A DNA stretch of 64,000 bases from an uncultured Sulfurovum sp. (GCA_902727915.1 CACVAU010000064.1:1-64000); one strand, 5' to 3'. Positions 14,842 to 23,610 are shown, counted from the stretch's first letter. The notes: generated from the sequence alone by a model not told the origin. Made by a program: numbers and translations.

Positions 14842-15975
14842 CTAAAGACTTTTCTTCATCATCGTTATTTTTGAGTCCGAATTATACATAAAATAAAATC
14901 TAAATGCAAGTAAATTTTCTAAAATACCAAAAAGAAAAGAGAATATAATAAATGATGTCCCTCCATGAGAAAACATAGGCAAAGGCAATCCAACAACAGG
15001 GGCTAGACCTATGGTCATCAGAATATTAACCGTCATATAGATAAAAAACAAAAAAGCAATACCAGCAGCAACAACCCGAACAAAATAATCTTTTATACTG
15101 TTCATTGAGATAATTAATAGATGTAAAATCAGTGCGATATAGAGTCCAATCGTTGTAATCATTCCCACAAAACCTAAACGCTCTCCTAAATAAGCAAAAA
15201 TAAAATCTGTCGAAGAAACAGGTAGAAACTTTAGCTGTGTTTGTGTTGCATCTTCTCTATTTTGCCCATTCATTCCCCCTGAACCAATGGCAATCATTGA
15301 CTGCTGAACATGATAGCTAGGCTTACCAATAAAATTGGCAATACGCTGTTTTTGATAAGGCTTTAAACCATGTGTATAGAGTAGAGGTGCTGCTAAACCA
15401 AGAATTAATAATAAAGTAATCCAAATACGTGCTTGAATACCAATAATAAAAAGTACCCCAAATCCACTTAAAAGTAAAACCAGTCCTGTTCCTAAATCTG
15501 GCTCTTTAGCAATCAATACAAAAGGAATTAAAATATAAATAGAAAGTTTAATAAACATTTTCCATCCATAACCATCTTTATGAGGAGGATTTCTTGAAAT
15601 GATGTAAGCCAACATCAGCAAAACTGTAATTTTAATAAATTCAGAAGGCTGAAGGGTAATACCAACACCAGGAATTTCTATCCATCTTCTAGCCCCTAAA
15701 ATACTTTTACCAAAAAATTCAACACTTAAAAGCAATACTAAGTTTATCCAATACGCTAACGGAATAAGCCATTGATATTTACGCCAAGGAATTAGAAAAG
15801 CAAACAGAAATACCCCTGCAGAAATTGCATAATAGACCATCTGTTTGTGAAAAAGGTATTCATTAATTTCATAAACTAAATAAGATGAGATGGCAAAAAG
15901 TGGTAAAAGTTGTAATATTAATATAAAATTGATTTGTTGCAGAATACGTCTGTCAAATTGAAACCAGTTGTTCAT
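14842..15975 (-). CDS. rodA: Rod-shape SEDS glycosyltransferase RodA
   Basis: An inner-membrane peptidoglycan polymerase of the SEDS family that works with PBP2 in the elongasome. The 377 residues have about ten hydrophobic segments and the family blocks 'GARRWIEIPGVGITLQPSEF' (catalytic loop region with the conserved QPSE), 'KEPDLGTGLVLLL' (with the essential Asp), 'SSTDFIFAYLGERLGF' and 'GLPLPMFSHGGTSF'. The last block and total length are typical of RodA rather than FtsW. It stands alone after a 250-base gap. Confidence 0.92.
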   Translation of the reverse strand: MNNWFQFDRRILQQINFILILQLLPLFAISSYLVYEINEYLFHKQMVYYAISAGVFLFAFLIPWRKYQWLIPLAYWINLVLLLSVEFFGKSILGARRWIEIPGVGITLQPSEFIKITVLLMLAYIISRNPPHKDGYGWKMFIKLSIYILIPFVLIAKEPDLGTGLVLLLSGFGVLFIIGIQARIWITLLLILGLAAPLLYTHGLKPYQKQRIANFIGKPSYHVQQSMIAIGSGGMNGQNREDATQTQLKFLPVSSTDFIFAYLGERLGFVGMITTIGLYIALILHLLIISMNSIKDYFVRVVAAGIAFLFFIYMTVNILMTIGLAPVVGLPLPMFSHGGTSFIIFSFLFGILENLLAFRFYFMYNSDSKITMMKKSL

Positions 15976-16113
15976 TCATAGTGTCTTTATTTAAATTTGA
16001 TTTTATGGACATTATACAGAGGGGTTAATAAAGAGAAGGTTTAATCTTAAGTAGTGTTAGTATTTTCGTTACAAAGGATAAATACTAGATTAAAAGAAGA
16101 GAACTTTCAATTT

Positions 16114-16152
16114 AAAAGGAGGAAGAAAATCATGAAAAATTCAACTACCTAA
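16114..16152 (+). other. Strong Shine-Dalgarno with six-codon mini-ORF
   Basis: In the 253-base gap 15976-16228 a near-perfect AAAGGAGG (16115-16122) stands 9 bases before an ATG at 16132 that encodes only MKNSTT before TAA at 16150-16152. A small AGTTAA/TTAACT inverted repeat follows a few bases downstream. No plus-strand gene follows, since the next gene is convergent. It may be a leader-type peptide of a small RNA, or the remnant of a lost gene. Nothing else is seen in this gap. Confidence 0.35.
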
Positions 16153-16228
16153 GATTAGTTAACATCTTAACTTAAAAAAGAGTTATTTTACTTAAACTTA
16201 TTATAATTATTTGTTTTTTTTATAAATA

Positions 16229-17551
16229 TCAAAAATGCCGTTTACTTTTAGACTTTTTAACTGCTATATTCTTTTTATTTATATTTAATATATCACTCAT
16301 TCCTTCTCTTTTCATCATTTTTTCAGCCAATTCTTTGGCTTTTTTCATGTTGACACCTTGTTTCTTTATTTCTTTCTTAAGTTTTCTATTCGTGGGGGCT
16401 ATATTTGAACTAAATGAAAAACCTTCCATTTCAAAAATTTCAAGTTTTTTATTAATTAAAATTTCTATCTCTAGCAGTTGTTGTTTCTCTTTATCACAAA
16501 TCAGTGACAACGCCATACCTTCTTGACCTGCTCTTCCTGTTCGACCTATTCTATGAACATAATCTTCATTATTTAAGGGTAATTCAAAATTAATAACATG
16601 AGGTAAATTAACAATGTCAATACCTCTTCCAGCCACATCTGTTGCTACTAAAACAGATATTTTATGTGACTTAAAGTTTTGAAGAGCCTCTTTCCTCATT
16701 CCTTGACTTTTATCTCCATGAATTGCAAGGGCTTTAATATTCGTACTTTTTAAATTATCCACAATTTTATCTGCCTGTAATTTAGTATTTGTAAAAACCA
16801 ATACCTGTTCCCAAGAATTTTTCGCAATGACTGCACAAAGCAAAGCCATTTTATCCTCTTCATTAACATAACTAAGCATTTGTTTTACCTGTTTGGTCGC
16901 TAAATTTTCTTTATCAACTTCAATAATAATAGGATTTTTTAAAAAAGATTTTGCCAAAGTGATAATAGGTTTTGGAAAAGTAGCTGAAAACATCAATGAA
17001 TGTCTCTTTTTAGGCGTAAGTGCAATTATTTCGCGAATATCATTTATAAAACCCATCTCCAACATTTTATCGGCTTCATCTAACACCAATATCTCTATCT
17101 CACTTAAATTTAAAGAGCCATTTTTTATGTGATCTAGCACACGTCCTGTTGTACCCACAGCTATATTTGCCCCAGCGCGTATGGCTGATACTTGTGAACC
17201 CAATTTTATCCCCCCATACAATGCCACGGACTTATGGGTAAACTCTTCTGCATATGCTTCAATTTTTTCATGAATTTGTATAACCAGTTCACGTGTAGGT
17301 GCTAAAATAAGTGCTTGTACTTTATAGCGTGCATCAGCCGTTTTTAAAACTCTACTTTCTTCTAAGTTTTCAAGCATTGGTAAAACAAAAGCAGCCGTTT
17401 TTCCTGTCCCTGTCTGAGAGGTTGCTAAAATATCTTTTTTTTCTAAAAGAAGAGGAATAGTTTTTTCTTGAATCTCCGTTGGGGTCTCATAGTCCAAGCT
17501 TTCAAGAGTTTGTAAAAGTTTTGTGCTAAGCTTTAATGTTTTAAATGACAA
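16229..17551 (-). CDS. DEAD-box RNA helicase (RhlE-like)
   Basis: ATP-dependent RNA unwinding, probably in ribosome assembly or RNA turnover. The 440 residues contain the Q motif (Gln28 in TPTEIQEKTIP), motif I SQTGTGKT (45-52), 'PTREL', 'TTGRVLDH', DEAD in 'LVLDEADKMLEMGF', SAT in 'MFSATFP', 'VLVATDVAGRGID' and 'HRIGRTGRAG'. The C-terminus is basic, ending KKSKSKRHF, as in RhlE-type helicases. A second helicase lies 2.2 kb away on the same strand, with yebC between them in the opposite orientation. Confidence 0.92.
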   Translation of the reverse strand: MSFKTLKLSTKLLQTLESLDYETPTEIQEKTIPLLLEKKDILATSQTGTGKTAAFVLPMLENLEESRVLKTADARYKVQALILAPTRELVIQIHEKIEAYAEEFTHKSVALYGGIKLGSQVSAIRAGANIAVGTTGRVLDHIKNGSLNLSEIEILVLDEADKMLEMGFINDIREIIALTPKKRHSLMFSATFPKPIITLAKSFLKNPIIIEVDKENLATKQVKQMLSYVNEEDKMALLCAVIAKNSWEQVLVFTNTKLQADKIVDNLKSTNIKALAIHGDKSQGMRKEALQNFKSHKISVLVATDVAGRGIDIVNLPHVINFELPLNNEDYVHRIGRTGRAGQEGMALSLICDKEKQQLLEIEILINKKLEIFEMEGFSFSSNIAPTNRKLKKEIKKQGVNMKKAKELAEKMMKREGMSDILNINKKNIAVKKSKSKRHF

Positions 17552-17639
17552 AGAAAATCCTCGTAAATCAGATTTAGAATTATAGCCAATATTTAGGATA
17601 TACTTTCACTTATATTTTTAATAAATAAAAGGATTTTTG

Positions 17640-18377
17640 ATGGGTAGAGCATTTGAATACCGTAAAGCAGCGAAGATGAAAAGATGGGGAGCAATGTCTA
17701 AAATCTTCCCTAAATTAGGAAAAGTAATTACCATGGCAGCCAAAGCAGGAAGCCCTGATCCTGACATGAACCCTAGACTTCGTACAGCTATATTAACGGC
17801 AAAAGCTCAAAACATGCCAAAACATAACATTGAAGCAGCCATTCAAAGAGCTTCAGGTAAAGATGCTGCAGACATTAAAGAGTTACATTATGAAGCAAAA
17901 GGTCCTTATGGTACGCAGTTTATTATAGACTGTGCTACGGACAATGGAACACGTACCGTTGCCAATGTTAAAGCAGCTCTTAGCCGTAACACGGCTGAAA
18001 TGCTAACAACAGGTTCTTTAAACTTTATGTTTGACCGTAAATCAGTTTTCACTTTTGATAAAACAGAAGAAATGGACATTGAGGAGTTAGAATTAGAACT
18101 CATTGATGCTGGTCTGGAAGAGATCGAAGAAGACATTGAACCACAGGAAGATGCTGAAGATAAAAAAATTATTAGAGTATTTGGAGAATTTGCTTCTTTT
18201 GGAGATTTATCTAAAGCCCTTGAAGAGATGGGTATTGAAGTCACTAAAGGTGAACACCAGTACATTGCCAACACACCGATTGATCTTAGCGATGAACAAA
18301 TGGAAGAAGTAGATGTACTAATCGACCGACTTGAAGAAGATGAAGACGTTCAAGCTGTTTATACGAATATAAATTAA
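17640..18377 (+). CDS. yebC: YebC/PmpR family protein
   Basis: YebC proteins were described as transcription regulators and more recently as factors that help ribosomes through polyproline stretches. The sequence has the family N-terminus MGRAFEYRKAAKMKRWGAMS, then 'NPRLRTAILTAKAQNMPKHN', 'YEAKGPYGTQFIIDCATDN' and 'KGEHQYIANTPIDL'. I start it at the ATG at 17640, which is 6 bases after AAAGGA; the preceding in-frame TTG is unnecessary. It is divergent from the first helicase and convergent with the second. Confidence 0.92.
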   Translation: MGRAFEYRKAAKMKRWGAMSKIFPKLGKVITMAAKAGSPDPDMNPRLRTAILTAKAQNMPKHNIEAAIQRASGKDAADIKELHYEAKGPYGTQFIIDCATDNGTRTVANVKAALSRNTAEMLTTGSLNFMFDRKSVFTFDKTEEMDIEELELELIDAGLEEIEEDIEPQEDAEDKKIIRVFGEFASFGDLSKALEEMGIEVTKGEHQYIANTPIDLSDEQMEEVDVLIDRLEEDEDVQAVYTNIN

Positions 18378-18387
18378 CTTAATTCCA

Positions 18388-18412
18388 TGTCGGCTTTAAC
18401 CACCAGCCGACA
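18388..18412. terminator. Hairpin between yebC and the second helicase
   Basis: TGTCGGCT (18388-18395) pairs with AGCCGACA (18405-18412) around a 9-base loop. The hairpin ends one base before the helicase stop codon. It is G/C-rich for this genome and probably terminates both convergent genes. Confidence 0.65.
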
Positions 18413-19702
18413 CTACTTCTTCTTATTCCCTTTACGTCTATCACTATCTTTTTTCTTTTCGTCTCTTTTTTTCTTTTGTGCAGCGTAGGTATGTTTACGT
18501 TTTTTATCGTAGTCAATATAACCTTTTTTCTCACGTAGGGTTTTTTTAACAGGTCTTTTTTGACGAGGCTGTTTATCTGTCAGCTCAAAACCTTCATAGA
18601 TTTCTCGTTTTACGTTCATGCGTAGATCTTTTTCTATTTGAGAGAAGCCATTGTAATCACGAATGGTTAAGAGCGAGATTACCATACCTTTATGGTTAGC
18701 TCTACCCGTACGACCTACTCGGTGCGTGTAGTCATCAGTTTTCTCTGGAATGTCAAAGTTAAGGACAAAGGGAAGTTCTTGAATATCCACACCACGTGCA
18801 GCAATGTCAGTAGCAACTAGCACTTGGGTCTTTTCAGCTTTTAATAAACTCAATGCTTTAGCACGTTCTGTTCTGGTTCTATCACCATGAATGATGGCAA
18901 CACGAATTTTTTGCGTTTTTAAATATTCGAAAACTTTATTAGCAGACTCTTTAGTATTTGTAAATAAGATAAGTTGTTTAATACCAAAATCTTTAACCAA
19001 TTGAGCAACTAACTCTTCTTTTCGTTTTTTATCAACTTTATAAGCTTTATGCGAAATGGCATTGACCAAGTCTCTACGATTACTCACTTCCACAATAGCA
19101 GGTTCACGCAAAAATTCTTTAGCAAGACGTTTAATATTTTGTGAAATAGTTGCTGAAAACATCATAATTTGTCGAGGTTTTGCACAAGCATTTAAAATGT
19201 CTTTTATTTCATTGACAAAACCAAGTTCAAGCATGGTATCGGCTTCATCCAACACAATGGTATTAATATTTTGAAGATTAACTTTTTTATCATTAATAAA
19301 ATCTTGAAGTCGTCCAGGCGTTGCGACCACAATGTCTGTACCTTTTTTTAAACGTTCTAGTTGAATACTTTTAGGCGTTCCCCCTTGCACTTTAGCTACA
19401 TGAATATCTAAATATTTACCACACTCCATAAAAGTGCGTGTTACTTGATCACAAAGTTCAATGGTGGGAACAATAACCAAAGCACGAATAACTTTATTTT
19501 CAGGCTTAGTTACTTTTTGTATTTTGTTTAAAACGGGTAAAGTATAAGCAATGGTTTTACCTGTACCAGACTTAGAAGCACCAATGATGTCCAAGCTTTT
19601 CATGGCAATAGGGATTACTTTATTTTGAATGGCAGTAGCATTTTCAAAAGTAATCGTTTTTACAATGTCGGGATGAAGGTTAAATTTTTGAAATGCGTTG
19701 AT
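18413..19702 (-). CDS. DEAD-box RNA helicase with apparent AUC start codon
   Basis: A complete DEAD-box helicase: Q motif with Gln in 'ENATAIQNKVIPIAM', motif I GASKSGTGKT, 'VPTIELCDQV', 'ATPGRLQDF', DEAD in 'VLDEADTMLELGF', 'MFSATIS', 'VLVATDIAARGVD', 'HRVGRTGRAN', and a long basic tail. The first ATG (19601-19603) lies after the Q motif, only 7 codons before motif I, so it cannot be the start of a working enzyme. Upstream in the same frame, down to a TGA at 19718-19720, there is no ATG, GTG or TTG. An ATC at 19700-19702 lies 6 bases after AAAAAGGA, the same geometry as at yebC, and gives INAFQKFNLHPDIVKTITFE, the expected N-terminus. I therefore propose AUC initiation. Confidence 0.8.
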   Translation of the reverse strand: MNAFQKFNLHPDIVKTITFENATAIQNKVIPIAMKSLDIIGASKSGTGKTIAYTLPVLNKIQKVTKPENKVIRALVIVPTIELCDQVTRTFMECGKYLDIHVAKVQGGTPKSIQLERLKKGTDIVVATPGRLQDFINDKKVNLQNINTIVLDEADTMLELGFVNEIKDILNACAKPRQIMMFSATISQNIKRLAKEFLREPAIVEVSNRRDLVNAISHKAYKVDKKRKEELVAQLVKDFGIKQLILFTNTKESANKVFEYLKTQKIRVAIIHGDRTRTERAKALSLLKAEKTQVLVATDIAARGVDIQELPFVLNFDIPEKTDDYTHRVGRTGRANHKGMVISLLTIRDYNGFSQIEKDLRMNVKREIYEGFELTDKQPRQKRPVKKTLREKKGYIDYDKKRKHTYAAQKKKRDEKKKDSDRRKGNKKK

Positions 19703-19763
19703 GGTAAATCCTTTTTGTCATAAAAACAGAATTATACCCAAATTGAGGTTTTATAAGCAGAAA

Positions 19764-20075
19764 TTATTTTTTCGTGATTTCCTCATCACCCATTAATGAT
19801 TTGGTCTTTTGAACAGAATACATATAAAGACCAATTACAACGGCAATTAAAACTACCCCTATCAAAAAATGATAAACAATAACGCCAGCAATCATTCCAT
19901 AAATAAAGGTCATAATATGTTGTTTTTCAACTTTTTCTTCTTTATTCATAGTTGATTCATCTTTTTTAAAAAGTGCTATTGTATTTTGAATAAATTCATT
20001 AAAAGTTTGTATAATTGACCCTGATTCTTTTTTAAGTTTTAAAATACTCAATTTTGACTTACTTTTTTTTAACAT
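19764..20075 (-). CDS. Small membrane protein, unknown function
   Basis: A 103-residue protein I do not recognise. A basic N-terminal part (KKSKSKLSILKLKK) and an amphipathic region precede one long or two short membrane segments (about 55-88, IMTFIYGMIAGVIVYHFL then GVVLIAVVIGLYMY), and the C-terminus is charged and cytosolic by the positive-inside rule. It starts 15 bases after the hemC stop codon and is probably the last gene of the proS-fxsA-dsb-hemC run. Confidence 0.6.
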   Translation of the reverse strand: MLKKSKSKLSILKLKKESGSIIQTFNEFIQNTIALFKKDESTMNKEEKVEKQHIMTFIYGMIAGVIVYHFLIGVVLIAVVIGLYMYSVQKTKSLMGDEEITKK

Positions 20076-20090
20076 CTATCACTCCTTAAA

Positions 20091-21062
20091 CTATAATCGT
20101 TCAGCCGAAACATCATCTTTAAATGCCATTTTTTCTGCTTTTTTAAGTACTTTCCCTGCACCCTTATCTGTCATGAGTTTAGCCATAAGCTTACCAAGGC
20201 TTTGACAAGCCGTTAAGGAAGCTGCTATTTTCTCTTCAATAATCCTAGAACCATCAGGATAACCAATCATTGCTTTCATGGTAATCATACCTTTGTTAAT
20301 CGTAGCATTTACAGCCACAGGAGCAGAACAACCAGCACCAATGTCTGCTACAAAATCTCGTTCAAGTGTAGAGCATAAAAAAGTATCTTCATCATTCAAA
20401 ACTTCTTTTACTATTTTACGAATTTCATGATCAGTTGTTTTAATCTGAATACCTAAAGCAGCTTGACCCATCGGAGGAATCATAATAGCAAGAGGAAGTT
20501 TTTCGGTAAAAGGAATATCTTTCAAAAGGTCTAGTCTATCCAATCCAATATAGGCTAAAATAATGGCATCATATTGACCTTCAGCCAATTTTCTAAGACG
20601 GGTATTTACATTTCCCCTTAAATCTTTAACACGTAAATCTGGACGAACTGATAGTAACTGCATTCTTCTTCTAAGTGAAGTAGTCCCAACCACAGCACCT
20701 TCAGGTAAAGCATGAAAAGACTCGTAGTTATGAGAAAGAAAAACATCTGATTGGTCTTGACGTGTAGTAATGGCAGCCAACTCTAAGCCTTCTGGCATAT
20801 AAGAGGGAACATCTTTTAAAGAGTGTACAGCAATATCAGCATTTCCTGCTAACATTTCATCTTCTAGCTCTTTAGTAAAATGTCCTTTTCCTCCAATAAG
20901 TGCTAAAGGTTTGTCTAAAATTTTATCTCCATTAGAGGTAATTTTATTAAGTTCTACACTTATATTTGGATAGGCTGCTTCTATTCTGTCTCTTACATGG
21001 TATGCTTGCCAAAGAGCCAAGTCACTGGCTCTGGTTGCGATGGTTATTTTATTCAAAAACAC
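20091..21062 (-). CDS. hemC: Hydroxymethylbilane synthase HemC
   Basis: Polymerises four porphobilinogens into hydroxymethylbilane for haem synthesis. Recognisable blocks are 'ATRASDLALWQAYHV', 'GGKGHFTKELEDEM', 'ADIAVHSLKDVPS', 'TTSLRRRMQLL', 'DLRGNVNTRLRKL' and the dipyrromethane-carrying cysteine in DIGAGCSAPVAV. The start is a GTG at 21060-21062 with no clear Shine-Dalgarno; it overlaps the last codons of an in-frame extension of the upstream gene, suggesting translational coupling. A TTG two codons later is another possible start. Confidence 0.95.
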   Translation of the reverse strand: MFLNKITIATRASDLALWQAYHVRDRIEAAYPNISVELNKITSNGDKILDKPLALIGGKGHFTKELEDEMLAGNADIAVHSLKDVPSYMPEGLELAAITTRQDQSDVFLSHNYESFHALPEGAVVGTTSLRRRMQLLSVRPDLRVKDLRGNVNTRLRKLAEGQYDAIILAYIGLDRLDLLKDIPFTEKLPLAIMIPPMGQAALGIQIKTTDHEIRKIVKEVLNDEDTFLCSTLERDFVADIGAGCSAPVAVNATINKGMITMKAMIGYPDGSRIIEEKIAASLTACQSLGKLMAKLMTDKGAGKVLKKAEKMAFKDDVSAERL

Positions 21063-21123
21063 TCTTTATCTTATTTATTAAAGTATCAAACATCCCTGCT
21101 TCAGAATCTTTGATATTTTCAGT
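21049..21123 (-). other. In-frame extension after TGA, overlapping the hemC start
   Basis: Directly after the TGA (21124-21126) that ends the disulfide protein, the same frame stays open for 24 codons, TENIKDSEAGMFDTLINKIK then SVFE, and ends with TAA at 21049-21051, 14 bases inside hemC. The last 14 codons could also be a tiny separate ORF from ATG 21093, MFDTLINKIKSVFE, an amphipathic helix. Translation here would bring ribosomes to the hemC GTG, which has no good binding site of its own. It may be a readthrough tail, a coupling mini-ORF, or a former C-terminus. Confidence 0.35.
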
Positions 21124-21975
21124 TCATTTATCTTTCGAAATTAATGCTTTATACTTGTTTCTACTTGCATCCCATTTTCCATCAATATAAACAGTTGGTG
21201 TCCCACTTACCATTGATTTGGTTGCCATATTTTTGTCAAATATAAGCTCTTTTGCCACTTCTTGGGTATTAATATCTTCTTCGCTAATATTAACCTTAAA
21301 CTCTTTGTTGATTTTAGCCAAAACTTTAGTCGCGTTTACTTCTCTTGGATTAATCTTTAAAGAATAAAACTCCATTGCTTTTGCGTTATTACCTTTGTTT
21401 TGTTCAACTAACATCGCTCGGGTAATAATGTCTGACACGGGATGAATTCTAAGCAATGGAAAATGGTAGTAATAAAGGGCTAACTTTTTAGGGTTTGCTT
21501 TAACTGCTTTATAAATCTCAGGTACTTTTGTTTGACAAAATGGACACTGTGGGTCTGAAAAAACAACCAACTTATGTTCAGCATCTTTATTTCCTGCTAT
21601 GAGATGCTTATCACTATAAACGTCAGATTTCAACTCTGGTTTCAACAAGTTTTTGTAGTCTTCACCTGTTTCAAGATTAATCAATGTTGGCACAGTATAA
21701 CCATCTTTGACAAAAAGTGTTTCAGGTACGGTTACCTTGTCATAAACGGTGGCACTCTTTTTAACATTAGCATTAATATTTAAAAAAAATACTTCCCAGC
21801 CTTTTGGCTCATCTAAAACTTTTGAAGAGATAATCTCTACATCCGTAACTCTCACCTGCGCATTTTTAATCATATGCTTTTTAACATAATCTTTTACATC
21901 GTCCCCATCAGTTCCTGCACTAATTGTTAACGTTGTTACGACTACTAGACTCAATAATTTCGACATCAATGACAT
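21124..21975 (-). CDS. Periplasmic DsbA/DsbC-like thiol-disulfide protein
   Basis: An exported thioredoxin-fold protein of about 283 residues. The third of three consecutive ATGs (21973-21975) is 6 bases after AAGGAG, so I start there; a signal peptide follows (LLSLVVVTTLTISAG). Residues about 25-125 form an N-terminal domain and the rest a thioredoxin fold with CPFC in 'VFSDPQCPFCQTKVPEI' and the cis-proline in 'GTPTVYIDGKWDASRNKYK'. The inserted helical domain is DsbA-like, while the N-terminal domain suggests DsbC/DsbG. The first 56 bases overlap fxsA in another frame. Likely helps fold c-type cytochromes or other periplasmic proteins; the direction of its redox work is unclear. Confidence 0.8.
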   Translation of the reverse strand: MSLMSKLLSLVVVTTLTISAGTDGDDVKDYVKKHMIKNAQVRVTDVEIISSKVLDEPKGWEVFFLNINANVKKSATVYDKVTVPETLFVKDGYTVPTLINLETGEDYKNLLKPELKSDVYSDKHLIAGNKDAEHKLVVFSDPQCPFCQTKVPEIYKAVKANPKKLALYYYHFPLLRIHPVSDIITRAMLVEQNKGNNAKAMEFYSLKINPREVNATKVLAKINKEFKVNISEEDINTQEVAKELIFDKNMATKSMVSGTPTVYIDGKWDASRNKYKALISKDK

Positions 21976-22351
21976 CATCATCTCCTTGTTTATTTAAACT
22001 ATTTATATTCGTTTTATATTTAGAACGAGGTATTGTACCACCTAATTGTAAATAGAAGGTATACAGAAGTGCAATTAATCCTAAAATATCAGAAAAAACA
22101 CCAGGAATAATCAAAAGAATCGCAGCTAAAAAATAAGAAGTAGCCGAGTCATGAAAAGACTTTCTATCTAACTTTCCCTCTTTTAAACTTTGCATATTTC
22201 CCTTAATAGTTGTGTGTGCATTTTGAATTAAACCCATTCCAATAATAAATGAACCCACAATCCAAATAACTGACCATAAAAAACCAATATTTGAACCCAC
22301 TTCTAACGAAAGAAAAAGCTCAAAAATTAAAAACAACAATACATAAATCAT
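21920..22351 (-). CDS. fxsA: FxsA family membrane protein
   Basis: A 143-residue inner-membrane protein. FxsA (suppressor of F exclusion of phage T7) overexpression relieves phage T7 exclusion in E. coli; its normal role is unknown. Three to four hydrophobic segments are visible (1-20, 26-45, 70-100) with the family's 'FLWSVIWIVGSFIIGMGLIQ' and 'LLIIPGVFSDILGLIALL'. The tail is charged. The gene overlaps proS by one base upstream and the disulfide-protein gene by 56 bases downstream, an unusually long overlap. Confidence 0.85.
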   Translation of the reverse strand: MIYVLLFLIFELFLSLEVGSNIGFLWSVIWIVGSFIIGMGLIQNAHTTIKGNMQSLKEGKLDRKSFHDSATSYFLAAILLIIPGVFSDILGLIALLYTFYLQLGGTIPRSKYKTNINSLNKQGDDDVIDVEIIESSSRNNVNN

Positions 22352-23610
22352 TAGGCTAACTTCTCCATAATTACATTCACAACCTCATCCAAAGCAACAA
22401 GCTCTTTAGACAGATTTTTTCGAGAAATTAGTTCAACATTACCCTCTTCAATATCATTACCAACCACAAGAGCATAATTCATTCCAATCAACTCAAAATC
22501 TTTGACTTTAACCCCAAAACCTGTTTTTTTATCTGCCCTATCATCTAAAAGAACATCAACGCCTTTAGCTTGTAATGCTTCATAAAGTTCTATTCCAGCT
22601 GACATTTGCTCTTCTTTTTTTGCTTTAGCCACAATAATATCCACATTAAAAGGTGCTGACTCTTTTGTCCAAACACAACCATGTTCATCATGGTTTTGCT
22701 CAATAATCCCAGCTAACAATCGACTTACCCCAATGCCATATGTTCCCATCACAAAAGGTTCAAGCTTTTGGTTTTCGTTTAAAAACTCTGCTTTCATGGC
22801 TTCTGAATACGTCGTGCCTAGTTGAAAGATATGTCCAGCTTCAATTCCCTTAGTTTGTTTAAGTTCTCCACCACAAGCACAGTTTTTTGTATTTTCATCT
22901 ATCACTTCAACATTCGCACCAAAGTCACAAGCATCACAAACCATGATTGTGTCTTCACCAGAATCTGCCAAAACCATAAATTCTTTAGAACCTGCTCCAC
23001 CAATAGCACCTGAATCTGCTTCTACCACTTTAAACTCTAAACCTAAACGTGTAAATATTTTTTTATACGTCTCTTCCATTAAAGCAAACTCACGTTCCAT
23101 GTCTTCTGTTGTAGTATGAAAACTGTAAGCATCTTTCATCAGAAACTCACGACCTCTCATAAGACCAAAACGAGGACGAACCTCATCACGAAACTTCCAA
23201 TTAATTTGATACACATTGATTGGTAATTGTTTATAGGACTTAACTGTTTGACGTACTAAGTTGACCATGGCTTCTTCATTCGTTGGACTAAGTACAAAAT
23301 CATTTTCATGTCTGTCTTTAAAACGAAGTAGTTCTTTACCCATTTTATCTGTTCTACCCGTCTCATCCCAAAGAGCTTGTGAAGTTACCATTGGTAAATG
23401 CACTTCATTACAACCAGCTTTATCCAACTCTTCCTTCACCACTTTTTTTACTTTTTCTAAAGTAATTTTTCCTAGTGGCAAAAAGTTATAAAGACCAGAA
23501 CCCCCACTCGACTGAATAAAACCAGCACGCAACAAAAGTTTATGTGAAGCTAAAACTGCATCATTGGGTGTCTCTTTTGTGGTAGGTATAAGCATTCTTG
23601 AAAATTTCAT
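22351..23610 (-). CDS. proS: Prolyl-tRNA synthetase lacking the INS editing domain
   Basis: Charges tRNA-Pro. Class II motifs are intact: 'GLYNFLPLG', motif 2 '[26 protein letters not shown]', and motif 3 '[12 protein letters not shown]'. At 419 residues it is about 150 shorter than the usual bacterial ProRS near 570. The missing part is the INS editing domain, which hydrolyses Ala-tRNA-Pro. The deletion is clean and in frame: the flanking cysteine pairs that bracket INS in ordinary enzymes are now joined as C225-x2-C228 and C244-x-C246-GG within a 20-residue bridge, then [12 protein letters not shown] resumes. First gene of the proS-fxsA-dsb-hemC run. Confidence 0.95.
   Translation of the reverse strand: MKFSRMLIPTTKETPNDAVLASHKLLLRAGFIQSSGGSGLYNFLPLGKITLEKVKKVVKEELDKAGCNEVHLPMVTSQALWDETGRTDKMGKELLRFKDRHENDFVLSPTNEEAMVNLVRQTVKSYKQLPINVYQINWKFRDEVRPRFGLMRGREFLMKDAYSFHTTTEDMEREFALMEETYKKIFTRLGLEFKVVEADSGAIGGAGSKEFMVLADSGEDTIMVCDACDFGANVEVIDENTKNCACGGELKQTKGIEAGHIFQLGTTYSEAMKAEFLNENQKLEPFVMGTYGIGVSRLLAGIIEQNHDEHGCVWTKESAPFNVDIIVAKAKKEEQMSAGIELYEALQAKGVDVLLDDRADKKTGFGVKVKDFELIGMNYALVVGNDIEEGNVELISRKNLSKELVALDEVVNVIMEKLA

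Noticed and set aside
17906..18274. Long open frame opposite yebC
   Set aside because: Serine-rich composition is the mirror of acidic yebC codons; no start signal and no family resemblance.
21124..21126. TGA as a selenocysteine codon in the disulfide protein
   Set aside because: The TGA is after a natural C-terminus (NKYKALISKDK), far from the CPFC active site, and no SECIS-like hairpin directly follows it.
22351..23610. Short proS as a frameshifted or deleted pseudogene
   Set aside because: The frame is continuous, all catalytic motifs are intact and the shortening removes exactly one domain, so it is treated as a functional variant.
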